Source of the DNA: Pontimonas sp.
Lineage (GTDB): Bacteria > Actinomycetota > Actinomycetes > Actinomycetales > Microbacteriaceae
DNA length: 12,055 bases
Direction: 5' to 3'
Assembly: GCA_021741925.1 (NCBI GenBank)
Contig: JAIOWW010000028.1
Location: forward strand, 1-12,055
Under the pieces are notes generated by a model. The model had not been told where the DNA came from. It saw only the letters and a list, made by a program, of their open reading frames with translations, and did no database searches. The position numbers were made by a program, and so were the translations under genes. Shown here piece by piece: positions 1 to 6,388 of this stretch (the stretch's first letter is position 1; the number at the start of each line of letters is the position of its first letter).

Positions 1-1
1 G

Positions 2-952
2 GATCTCAACCTGGAGCGCAGTGCGATCATCGCCGACGCCGAGGAGCGGCTCACCCGAGATCTCAGAGATCGACGAGGCACCGAAGACTCGAATGCTGAT
101 GATCACCTGGCCGAGGTGATCAGTGAAATGCGACTGGTCAAAGATGACTATGAGATTGCGGAGCTCCAAGAGGCCGTTGCGGCAACCCATCGAGGCTTTC
201 AGGACATCATTGACACGCTCCCCACAGCCATGGGACACCCGCGGGGAGAGCGCATCATCGAGGGGGCGTTCCACCAACGAGCAAGGCTCGAGGGCAACGA
301 CGTCGGGTATGGCACCATTGCCGCCAGTGGGTCCCACGCCTGTATCTTGCACTGGGTCACCAACGATGGCCCCGTGAAACCCGGGGATTTGTTACTGGTT
401 GATGCCGGGGTCGAAAGAGATTCTCTCTACACCGCGGACATCACCCGCACCCTCCCGGTGTCAGGAACGTTCACCCAAACACAGCGTCTTGTCTATGACG
501 CAGTGGTGGAGGCGGCGGACGCCGCGTTCCAGGTGGTCACGCCGGGTGCAATATTCCGAGAGATTCACCAGGCCGCAATGGCGGTCATCGCCAGGAAAGT
601 GTCCGAGTGGGGTTTCCTCCCGGTGGACCTCGAGGAGGCCCTCTCTCCGGAGGGCCAACACCACCGTCGCTACATGATTCACGGCACCAGCCACCACCTC
701 GGCCTGGATGTTCACGATTGCGCGCAGGCGAGACGTGACACGTATCTCGAGGGTGTGCTGGAGCCTGGCATGGTGTTCACCATTGAGCCAGGCCTGTATT
801 TCCAGCCCGATGATGAGACCGTTCCCCCCGAGTGGAGGGGTATTGGCGTCCGCCTCGAGGACAACATCCTGGTCACCGAGACAGGGGCGCTCAACCTTTC
901 GGCAGCGATTCCTCGCACCGCCAGCGAGATCGAAGCCTGGCTTCGCGCCTAG
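2..952 (+). CDS. pepP: Xaa-Pro aminopeptidase (M24B), C-terminal part, cut by window start
   Basis: Cytosolic metallo-aminopeptidase that removes an N-terminal residue preceding proline. The frame is open from base 2, so the gene begins outside the window and only the end of the N-terminal domain plus the whole pita-bread catalytic domain is seen. A GTG at 116 is an internal codon, not the start: the conserved linker EMRLVKDDYEI runs through it. All five metal ligands of the family are visible: Asp in LLLVDAGVE (codon at 401), Asp in YTADITRT, His in HGTSHHLGLDVHD, Glu in FTIEPGLY and Glu in VRLEDNIL. The C-terminus (SAAIPRTASEIEAWL) is typical of the family. It ends 23 nt before a tRNA-Leu gene. 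I am confident of the family; PepP versus another M24B prolidase-like member is slightly less certain because the N-terminal domain is missing. Confidence 0.95.
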   Translation, partial: DLNLERSAIIADAEERLTRDLRDRRGTEDSNADDHLAEVISEMRLVKDDYEIAELQEAVAATHRGFQDIIDTLPTAMGHPRGERIIEGAFHQRARLEGNDVGYGTIAASGSHACILHWVTNDGPVKPGDLLLVDAGVERDSLYTADITRTLPVSGTFTQTQRLVYDAVVEAADAAFQVVTPGAIFREIHQAAMAVIARKVSEWGFLPVDLEEALSPEGQHHRRYMIHGTSHHLGLDVHDCAQARRDTYLEGVLEPGMVFTIEPGLYFQPDDETVPPEWRGIGVRLEDNILVTETGALNLSAAIPRTASEIEAWLRA

Positions 953-975
953 CCTCGATACACTGGGAGTCGCCA

Positions 976-1057
976 GCGGGAGTGGTGAAATTGGCAGACA
1001 CGCAGGATTTAGGTTCCTGTGCCTTCGGGCGTAAGGGTTCAAGTCCCTTCTTCCGCA
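976..1057 (+). tRNA. tRNA-Leu, anticodon UAG
   Basis: An 82-nt cloverleaf with a long variable arm (class II tRNA). The acceptor strand GCGGGAG (976-982) pairs with CTTCCGC (1050-1056) with one G-T wobble, followed by discriminator A1057. The anticodon stem CAGGA/TCCTG (1003-1007/1015-1019) encloses the loop TTTAGGT, with TAG at 1010-1012, which reads CUA/CUG leucine codons. The T arm is AAGGG-TTCAAGT-CCCTT. The variable arm GTGCCTTCGGGCGT forms a short hairpin. CCA is not encoded. The downstream neighbour is a toxin-antitoxin locus; I saw no repeat of the tRNA 3' end elsewhere in the window that would mark an integrated element. Confidence 0.96.
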
Positions 1058-1114
1058 CTGGGTGTCACGTCGCGCGGAACCGATAGGGGTTTCCACAGCA
1101 CTTCATGAGCGATG

Positions 1115-1149
1115 GTGTTGCGTGTTGCGCACTGTGCTACGGTCGTGAG
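1115..1149 (+). promoter_or_regulatory. Candidate promoter/operator of the higBA locus
   Basis: Directly before the higB ATG lies TACGGT (1138-1143), a plausible actinobacterial -10 hexamer. It is 6 nt from the start codon, which would give a leaderless mRNA; no clear Shine-Dalgarno is present. Upstream are a tandem heptamer GTGTTGC-GTGTTGC (1115-1128) and a small palindrome GCAC-T-GTGC (1129-1137) abutting the -10. HigA antitoxins repress their own promoter by binding palindromes in this position, so the palindrome is a candidate operator. No good -35 at standard spacing is visible. Confidence 0.35.
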
Positions 1150-1428
1150 ATGATTGTGTCCATCCGCCATAAAGGCCTGAGGAGGTTCTTTGAAAAGAGT
1201 GAGACGTAAGGGGTCGGAGCTCATCACCACCGAAGGCTTAGGCTCCAACTCGCTGCACTTAACACGGCACGCACAATCGAGGACATGGATGTGCCAGGGT
1301 GGCGCCTCCACCGGCTCAAGGGCCCTAAACCCACTGTGTGGTCAATCACAGTAGACAAGAACTGGAGACTAACTTTCGAATACCGAGACGGAAATGTTTT
1401 TCTCCTTGACTATAAGGACTATCACTAA
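1150..1428 (+). pseudogene. higB: HigB-type (RelE superfamily) mRNA interferase toxin with in-frame stop codon
   Basis: Reading from ATG 1150 in one frame gives a 92-codon HigB-like protein (the length I recall for the family) interrupted only by TAA at 1207-1209 (codon 20). Before the stop is MIVSIRHKGLRRFFEKSET. After it come GVGAHHHRRLRLQLAAL, then DMDVPGWRLHRLKGP, VWSITVDKNWRLTFEY and finally VFLLDYKDYH. These are the classic HigB blocks, including the WRLTFEY and DYH C-terminal signatures. HigB is a ribosome-dependent mRNA endonuclease; a 19-residue product would have no activity. The only in-frame ATG after the stop is at 1285, leaving about 47 codons and a poorly placed GAGG, so reinitiation would give only a fragment. 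The TAA stop at 1426-1428 overlaps the higA ATG by one base (TAATG). A sequencing error at 1207 is the main alternative. Confidence 0.88.
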
Positions 1429-1739
1429 TGTCAGATTCACTCGCGATGCATAACCCTCCTCATCCAGGAGAGTTCCTCTCCGATGTTTACCTGGAACCCT
1501 CCGGCATGAGCATTCGGGAGTTTGCGGGAGGCCTGGGAGTAACACCCTCAACACTCCAGCGACTCCTCAAGGGTTCGCATGGAGTGAGCCCAGAGATGGC
1601 TCTTCGGCTGTCTGTTGTGGTGGGACGCTCTCCGGAGAGCTGGCTAGCGATGCAGGATGCCTGGGATCTCTGGCAGGTGCGCGAACGTGTGGACGTCGGG
1701 GATCTCACGCCGTTGAGCATTGCTCGGAAAGCGCCCTAG
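1428..1739 (+). CDS. higA: HigA family antitoxin (XRE helix-turn-helix)
   Basis: A 103-residue protein that binds and neutralises HigB and represses the higBA promoter. It shows the family opening NPPHPGEFL (about residues 9-17). A helix-turn-helix follows over about residues 28-66 (MSIREFAGGLGVTPSTLQRL, then SPEMALRLSVVVG), and then the C-terminal SPESWLAMQDAWDLWQVR block. It is full length with no disruption. The start is fixed by the TAATG junction with the higB frame, so expression probably depends on upstream translation or on the same transcript. With higB broken, HigA is an antitoxin without a local toxin; it may remain as a DNA-binding regulator or be drifting to loss. Confidence 0.93.
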   Translation: MSDSLAMHNPPHPGEFLSDVYLEPSGMSIREFAGGLGVTPSTLQRLLKGSHGVSPEMALRLSVVVGRSPESWLAMQDAWDLWQVRERVDVGDLTPLSIARKAP

Positions 1740-1763
1740 CTAAGCCTGGTCAACGCGGCGTCG

Positions 1764-2582
1764 TCAGACCATGAACAGCACGAGAGAGGCTGCCATCACC
1801 GCCATGCCGGCAATCATGCCGTAGATGGCGAGATGGGCATTGCCGTATTGGCGTGCAGCGGGGAGAAGGCTGTCAATCGAGATATAGACCATGATTCCCG
1901 CCACCACCGCAAACACGATTCCTAAGACTTGGTCCGTGATGAACGGCTGGAGAATCGCGTAGCCAATGATGGCTCCAATTGGCTCCGCAAGCCCGGAGAG
2001 CGCACCAAAACCAAACGCGAGCTTACGATTCCGCGTTGCGTAGTAGATCGGGACGACCACCGCAATGCCCTCAGGGATGTTGTGAATGGCTATCGCCATG
2101 GCAACCGAAATCCCCACCTGCGGATCGTCGAGGGTGAGGAAGAACGTGGCCATTCCTTCGGGAAAGTTGTGCAACGTCACGGCCAGCGCCACCCCCAGAC
2201 CCGCCTTGAACAACAAACCCTCGGAAACCAAGACGGGTCCTTCCTCTCCCGGAAGCTTCGTCTGTGGGTTGGTCAGCTCAGGATGCTCAAGATCGGGGAT
2301 GAGCCGATACATCAGCGCCATCCCGGCCAGGCCCGCCAAAAAGGCTCCTGCGGTCGTCATTGCTCCCGCAACGTTCCCCGAGCCCTGCGTGATGTAGTCC
2401 CCTGCTTTGGGAAGAATCTCGACGAACGAGACGTAAATCATGACCCCGGCAGAAAAACCCAGGGCCACCGCCAGGAAATGGCGATTCGTGTGCTTTGCGA
2501 AGAGCCCCACACCGGCCCCCACGGCAGTGGCTAAGCCGGCACCGAGCGTCACGAGAAAGGCAAAGGCGACCGCAGATTCCAT
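1764..2582 (-). CDS. zupT: ZIP family metal transporter, ZupT-like
   Basis: A 272-residue inner-membrane importer of zinc and possibly other divalent metals. About eight hydrophobic segments are visible, with a hydrophilic loop near residues 97-118 (DLEHPELTNPQTKLPGEEGP) between the third and fourth. Both metal-binding signatures are present: HNFPEGMATF (H138-E142) and HNIPEGIAVVVPIYYA (H167-E171). The conserved LSGLAEPIGA (E200) follows. Length and motifs fit bacterial ZupT (about 260 residues). It ends 24 nt from the convergent higA and is divergent from the M23 gene. A GATACT hexamer (2594-2599 on the plus strand as AGTATC) lies 11 nt before the ATG as a possible -10. Substrate specificity cannot be read from the sequence. 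Confidence 0.94.
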   Translation of the reverse strand: MESAVAFAFLVTLGAGLATAVGAGVGLFAKHTNRHFLAVALGFSAGVMIYVSFVEILPKAGDYITQGSGNVAGAMTTAGAFLAGLAGMALMYRLIPDLEHPELTNPQTKLPGEEGPVLVSEGLLFKAGLGVALAVTLHNFPEGMATFFLTLDDPQVGISVAMAIAIHNIPEGIAVVVPIYYATRNRKLAFGFGALSGLAEPIGAIIGYAILQPFITDQVLGIVFAVVAGIMVYISIDSLLPAARQYGNAHLAIYGMIAGMAVMAASLVLFMV

Positions 2583-2629
2583 GGTGCTCTGACAGTATCA
2601 GCGCAGTTGTCCAGGTCCCTCATTCCACC

Positions 2630-2661
2630 CCGAGAATCCACCACAGCCCGAGCATTCTCGG
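2630..2661. repeat. 8-bp inverted repeat in the zupT/M23 divergent gap
   Basis: CCGAGAAT (2630-2637) and its exact reverse complement ATTCTCGG (2654-2661) are separated by 16 nt. They lie in the 111-nt gap between the divergent zupT and M23 genes. The repeat could be an operator or a hairpin in a 5' leader. It does not resemble the A/T-rich actinobacterial Zur box. The length is only modestly beyond chance for a gap of this size. Confidence 0.35.
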
Positions 2662-2693
2662 CGGGTCGACCGGGATTCCCCCACACTGCGAGG

Positions 2694-3158
2694 ATGATTC
2701 CCCTCGCCCTCCTGCTCGTGCTGCTGCCTGCCCCACCCGATGCGACCTGGGATTGGCCCACGGAAGGTGATCACAGAGTTCTGCGAGATTTTCGCGCACC
2801 CAACTCTCCCTGGGGTCCAGGCCACCGTGGTCTCGATCTGTCGGCCTCACACCCCAACATCGTCGCCCCCGCGAACGGTGTTGTGAGCTTTAGTGGGCTG
2901 GTTGCCACCCGCGGTGTGCTGACCCTTCGAACCCCGGAGGGAATACTGATCAGCATGGAACCGGTGGAGTCTCTGGTGAAGCTGGGTGAGCAGGTGGAGG
3001 CCGGTGACCTGATCGCTAGAGTCCAACCCGGTCATTGCGCTCAGTTGTGTCTCCACCTCGGACTCAGAGAGGATGGCGAGTATCGCTCCGCGAGACGTGA
3101 GCTGGGGATTCTCCAACGCAGCGTTCTGCTGCCACTGGGCGACTACGCCCGGGGATGA
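2694..3158 (+). CDS. M23 (LytM-like) peptidase-like protein, actinobacterial xerC-linked type
   Basis: A probable exported cell-wall-associated protein of 154 residues. The ATG at 2694 is preferred over upstream in-frame starts because it places a hydrophobic signal-like stretch (residues 2-12) at the N-terminus; the upstream extension to 2607 reads as low-complexity intergenic sequence. The LytM core shows GPGHRGLDLSA (H44, D48, the first zinc-ligand pair) and CLHLGLR (H121, third ligand). The usual catalytic HxH reads C119-L-H121, and the second catalytic His (YAHL motif) is replaced by SMEP (87-90). From memory, related actinobacterial proteins beside xerC share the Cys and the EP, so hydrolase activity is doubtful for this whole subfamily. 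Its last 16 bases overlap the convergent xerC end. Confidence 0.85.
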   Translation: MIPLALLLVLLPAPPDATWDWPTEGDHRVLRDFRAPNSPWGPGHRGLDLSASHPNIVAPANGVVSFSGLVATRGVLTLRTPEGILISMEPVESLVKLGEQVEAGDLIARVQPGHCAQLCLHLGLREDGEYRSARRELGILQRSVLLPLGDYARG

Positions 3159-4048
3159 GCCTGCTGGTATGCCTCGGTGAGGCGCTCGTGAGAAACGTGG
3201 GTATAAATCTGCGTGGTGCCCAGTGACGCATGGCCCAGCAGCTCCTGAACGCTGCGCAAATCAGCTCCGCCATCGAGCAGGTGAGTGGCGGCAGTGTGAC
3301 GCAGGGTGTGCGGTCCAAGAGGTCCCACCCCGGGTATGTCGGCGAGAAGCGTTGCCACAACCTGATACACGCTGCGCTGACCCAAGGGTTTTCCTCGAGT
3401 GGAGAGGAACACGAGTGAACTCTGACCATCGCCCAGGAGTGCCCCCCGCGCATTATCGAGATAGCGACGCAGTGCCGACACTGCGGGCGCCCCGAGCGGC
3501 ACCATCCGCTCCTTGTTGCCTTTACCCACCACCCGCAGGATGCGGGAATCGAGGTCGGCTCCCTCGAGGAGTAGCCCGACCAGTTCGCTCACACGGATTG
3601 CGCTGGCATAGAGGACCTCTACGATGGCGAGATCCCGGATCGCCACAGGATCACCCGTGTCGGCGTGAACCTGCAGAGACTGGAATATCTCCTCCATGTG
3701 ACGTCTGGTCAATACTCGGGGCAAAGACCTGGACGCTCCCGGGGCGCGAAGTCGAATCCCAACATCACCATCGGTGTGACCTTCGCGAGCCATCCAGGCG
3801 GTGAAGCCTTTGAGTGCGGAGACTTTGCGACGCAAAGATGACCCCGCCATACCTCCCTCGGCCATCGACCACACCCAGGATCGAGCAAGTTCAGCATCTA
3901 CCTCGCTCTGATTCTCCACTCGCTGTTCCCCGGCAAAGGCCACGAACTGCAGAATGTCTTTCCCGTAGGCAGTCAGCGAGTTATCGGAGAGCTGCCGGGA
4001 GCGCTCGAGGTAATCCAGGTAGCTGTGAGCAACCTTGAGCAAGCTCAT
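3143..4048 (-). CDS. xerC: Tyrosine recombinase XerC
   Basis: A 301-residue site-specific recombinase that, with XerD, resolves chromosome dimers at dif. The N-terminal SAM-like core-binding domain spans about residues 3-90 and the catalytic domain about 110-295. All six active-site residues are present: R152 (SAIRVSEL), K176 (VGKGNKERMVPL), H247 and R250 (HTLRHTAATH), H273 (LLGHASLGTT) and nucleophile Y282 (IYTHV). Length matches the family. The start ATG lies 3 nt after the stop of the upstream phosphodiesterase gene, suggesting coupled translation. The 3' end overlaps the M23 gene on the other strand. The position next to dprA and the M23 gene supports the housekeeping XerC rather than a phage or integron integrase. 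Confidence 0.95.
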   Translation of the reverse strand: MSLLKVAHSYLDYLERSRQLSDNSLTAYGKDILQFVAFAGEQRVENQSEVDAELARSWVWSMAEGGMAGSSLRRKVSALKGFTAWMAREGHTDGDVGIRLRAPGASRSLPRVLTRRHMEEIFQSLQVHADTGDPVAIRDLAIVEVLYASAIRVSELVGLLLEGADLDSRILRVVGKGNKERMVPLGAPAVSALRRYLDNARGALLGDGQSSLVFLSTRGKPLGQRSVYQVVATLLADIPGVGPLGPHTLRHTAATHLLDGGADLRSVQELLGHASLGTTQIYTHVSHERLTEAYQQAHPRA

Positions 4049-4051
4049 AAC

Positions 4052-4990
4052 TCAGAAACCAGATTGTTGCTCATCGGATTGCCGATTGAACTCAGAATTC
4101 TTGTTGCTAAACATCTCGCGACGCTCCTGGGGAGACATGCTCTGAATGAGAGATCGGTAACTCGCCTCGTAGGACGCTAGTTCCACAGTGTCGTCCATCG
4201 GCACCAGGGAGAACACGACCCGATCCGGATAGACATGGACGAGGGACGCTGAGAGGGAATCGGCCTTAGCCGACAAGATCTTGGCGGAATCTGCAACCAA
4301 GTCAATGTTGTAACAGGATGCTGCGGAGACCGAGACCGGGACTCCAGCGAAGGTAGAAAAGGTGGAGTAGTGGAGGTGCCCTGCGAGGATCCCCCGGACG
4401 TCAGTGCCCCTCACCACGTCCGCAAGCGCAGCTTGATCGTCCAATTCGATCAAACCCATGAGATCAATAGGCGTGGGAATCGGGGGGTGGTGAAGTGCGA
4501 GCAGTGTTCCATGGGGCGCAGGAGTTGCCAACTCTTCACGTAACCAAGTCCGCTGAGCCTCAGTAATTTCCCCATGGTGATAGCCAGGCACAGTCGAATC
4601 CACCACGATGAGTCGAAGGTCTCCCAGCATGACGACCCGATCCCTGGTCTCCATGGTGGGGTCTTCGCGCCAGAGTATTTCGGTGAAGGGCTCTCGCTCA
4701 TCATGGTTACCCATCACCCAGATCAGCTCGGCGTCCAGTTTTTGGGCCCAAGGCTCAATCAGGTCACGCAAGCGCTCATACGCATCCGCCTCAGCACGAT
4801 CGGCAAGGTCCCCCGTGAATACCAGAGCATCGATGGTCATGTCGCTGGCGTGTAGACGCTCCATCAGCTGGCGAAGTGGGCCATCGGAGTCAATCTGATC
4901 GTAAAGTTTGCGGCCCGAACCCAGGAAGTGGGTATCGCTGAGGTGTACAAGGATGTGATCAGCTGGGGGGTGTTGACTGAAGGCGGTCAT
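4052..4990 (-). CDS. Class III cyclic-nucleotide phosphodiesterase-like metallophosphoesterase (CpdA/Rv0805 type)
   Basis: A 312-residue cytosolic calcineurin-like phosphoesterase. The ordered two-metal motifs are complete: D19-x-H21 (LSDTHF), G60-D61 (VFTGDLAD), G94-N-H96-D (VMGNHDER), H167/H168 (LALHHPP) and G204-H-x-H207 (AGHLHY). This order and the length fit the CpdA/Rv0805 class, which hydrolyses cyclic nucleotides in tests, though Rv0805-type enzymes also act on other phosphodiesters. The last 70 residues are beyond the catalytic core and end in a polar, Asn/Gln-rich tail. It lies 31 nt after dprA and 3 nt before xerC, so it is probably co-transcribed with them. In mycobacteria a viuB-like gene occupies this slot. 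Weak GAGAG precedes the ATG by a few bases. The substrate is not proven. Confidence 0.87.
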   Translation of the reverse strand: MTAFSQHPPADHILVHLSDTHFLGSGRKLYDQIDSDGPLRQLMERLHASDMTIDALVFTGDLADRAEADAYERLRDLIEPWAQKLDAELIWVMGNHDEREPFTEILWREDPTMETRDRVVMLGDLRLIVVDSTVPGYHHGEITEAQRTWLREELATPAPHGTLLALHHPPIPTPIDLMGLIELDDQAALADVVRGTDVRGILAGHLHYSTFSTFAGVPVSVSAASCYNIDLVADSAKILSAKADSLSASLVHVYPDRVVFSLVPMDDTVELASYEASYRSLIQSMSPQERREMFSNKNSEFNRQSDEQQSGF

Positions 4991-5021
4991 CGTGCTCTCT
5001 GACTTCTACATTTTTGTGGTG

Positions 5022-5945
5022 TTAGGCGACTTGGGGAGTAACCAGCGAGAGTTCCGCCGGGTCAGTCAGAACAATCGCACCACACTCTCTGTAGATTCGC
5101 CAACAGCCTGCCGAGAGTGTGTCATGCCATGACCCAGGCACAACCCCCACATGTCGCCCTATGGACGCGGCGTGATACCCCACACTAATCGCTCCAGAGC
5201 GATATTCGGCCTGGACAATGACGACTCCTGCCCCTAGAGCTGCCACCAGTCGGTTACGCGCCAAAAATCGACTCATCGTGGGCTCGACGGTGCAGGGCGC
5301 CTCCGACACGAGTGCGCCTCGCTGGAGTAGCCGAGCGAACAGAGAAGCATTGTCGGGTGGATAAGTATTCTCAAGTCCTCCCGCCATGACAGCAACGCTG
5401 ATTCCCCCTCGGTTGACCGCCCTTCGATGGACGTCCGTAGCAATTCCTCTCGTCCCACCACCGACGAGTGCCAAGCCCCGCTCGAGAGCGACGTCGGACA
5501 CTGCAAGTGCAGCCTGACGGCCAGCGCGCGATGGTGTCGAGCTGCCGACAATCGCCACAGCCTGTGCCGCCATAGCCTGGTGCAGGCTCCCTTTCACCCA
5601 GAGGGTCGTGGGTCCACGGTGGCCCAGATCAGCCAGTCCTTGAGGCCACCACGGGTGATCCGGTGATATCGCGCTAATCTCGTGGACCGCTTGGGTCTCC
5701 AACGCAAGGCGCACACGAGCGGGCGAGTAGCGAGCTCGATACTCAGAGAGCTTTTGGGGCAATGCGCGCCACTGCTCGGTGCGGGCCGAGAGTCTGTCCT
5801 GGAGCCCTCGCAGCGCGGTGGGGTGGAGCACCATGTCGAGTGCCTCTCTGGCGCCCAGTTCGTGGTGCAAATGCCAGGCAAGAACATCCGCCGGTTCCGC
5901 CATCAACCCCCAGGCAGTCCTCGCGCGCAACTCGTGTGCATCCAT
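5022..5945 (-). CDS. dprA: DNA-processing protein DprA
   Basis: A Rossmann-fold protein that binds incoming single-stranded DNA and loads RecA during transformation. The N-terminal region (about residues 1-110) is followed by the DprA core: VAIVGSS, the GGGTRGIATDVHRRAV loop, MAGGLENTYPPDN, GALVSEAP, RFLARNRLVAAL and the RSGAISVGYHAASIGR/VGVVPG end. Three positions of the usual SGxAxGID loop differ here (S to G, A to T, D to A), and VGSR reads VGSS. The ATG at 5945 is used; a GTG two codons upstream (5951) is an alternative. No clear Shine-Dalgarno is visible. The usual upstream partners yraN and comM are missing. Family call is firm; whether it still functions in uptake is open. Confidence 0.9.
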   Translation of the reverse strand: MDAHELRARTAWGLMAEPADVLAWHLHHELGAREALDMVLHPTALRGLQDRLSARTEQWRALPQKLSEYRARYSPARVRLALETQAVHEISAISPDHPWWPQGLADLGHRGPTTLWVKGSLHQAMAAQAVAIVGSSTPSRAGRQAALAVSDVALERGLALVGGGTRGIATDVHRRAVNRGGISVAVMAGGLENTYPPDNASLFARLLQRGALVSEAPCTVEPTMSRFLARNRLVAALGAGVVIVQAEYRSGAISVGYHAASIGRHVGVVPGSWHDTLSAGCWRIYRECGAIVLTDPAELSLVTPQVA

Positions 5946-5965
5946 AGCCACAGAGTGACAGAGCG

Positions 5966-6018
5966 CACTGGGGCCCCGGGATTATTGCCATAACACGGGA
6001 AGATATCCCGGCGCAGTG
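5966..6018. repeat. Interrupted inverted repeat between DUF2469 and dprA
   Basis: CCGGGAT (5976-5982) pairs with ATCCCGG (6005-6011). Outside it CACTG (5966-5970) pairs with CAGTG (6014-6018), with an unequal internal loop between the two stems. The left arm overlaps a perfect GGGGCCCC palindrome (5970-5977). It fills most of the gap between the DUF2469 stop and the dprA start, so on the minus-strand transcript it would sit in the intercistronic spacer. It may act as a weak terminator, an mRNA processing hairpin or an operator; there is no U-tract. Confidence 0.4.
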
Positions 6019-6031
6019 GAGTGGTGGACAG

Positions 6032-6355
6032 TTACTCGTCGAGGGCTAGTTCTTGGGGAAGTTTCAAGTCTTTACTGCCGAGCTCTTCCACGTTCACATC
6101 TTTGAAGGTGAGAACGGTGACGTTGCTGACGAAGCGGTCCGAGCGGTAAATATCCCACACCCACACGTCATTCAGCGTGAGCTCAAAGTAGAAATCGTTG
6201 CCGCGCTCTTTGACCTCTCGGGTCACCTCGTTCGCGAGATAGAACCTGCGTTCTGTTTCCACGACATAGCGGAACTGGGACACAATGTCCCGGTATTCGC
6301 GATACAGGGCAAGCTCGGCTTCCCGGTCGTAGTCGTCAAAGTCGTCAGAGTCCAT
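6032..6355 (-). CDS. DUF2469 family protein (actinobacterial, function unknown)
   Basis: A 107-residue acidic protein matching the DUF2469 family found beside rnhB across Actinobacteria (Rv2901c in M. tuberculosis). Visible hallmarks are the very acidic start MDSDDFDDYDREAELALYRE, then RYVVETERRFYLANEV, then DFYFELTLNDVWVWDIYRSDRFV and VTVLTFKDVNVEEL near the end. It has no signal peptide or membrane segment, so it is probably cytosolic. It lies 33 nt after rnhB. No biochemical function is established that I know of; linkage to RNase HII, LepB and L19 is strongly conserved. Confidence 0.93.
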   Translation of the reverse strand: MDSDDFDDYDREAELALYREYRDIVSQFRYVVETERRFYLANEVTREVKERGNDFYFELTLNDVWVWDIYRSDRFVSNVTVLTFKDVNVEELGSKDLKLPQELALDE

Positions 6356-6363
6356 TGCACCCG

Positions 6364-6369
6364 AGTCTA
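6364..6369 (-). promoter_or_regulatory. Possible -10 hexamer before DUF2469
   Basis: On the minus strand TAGACT lies 8 nt before the DUF2469 ATG, just after the rnhB stop. The gene has no clear Shine-Dalgarno, so a leaderless or near-leaderless transcript from this element would fit. No convincing -35 is seen at 17 nt. Confidence 0.3.
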
Positions 6370-6388
6370 AAGGGCAAAAATGTCCTCG

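Noticed and set aside
461..1096. 211-residue minus-strand open frame across pepP and the tRNA
   Set aside because: It lies antisense to a strongly conserved catalytic domain and runs through a tRNA gene; no domain is recognisable.
976..1428. tRNA-Leu as an integration site for a mobile element carrying higBA
   Set aside because: I looked for a second copy of the tRNA 3' end and for an integrase in the flank and saw neither; XerC here is the housekeeping type with its normal neighbours.
1929..2534. 201-residue plus-strand open frame antisense to zupT
   Set aside because: Composition is Arg/His/Gln-rich noise typical of the reverse strand of a membrane-protein gene; the ZIP motifs are unmistakable on the other strand.
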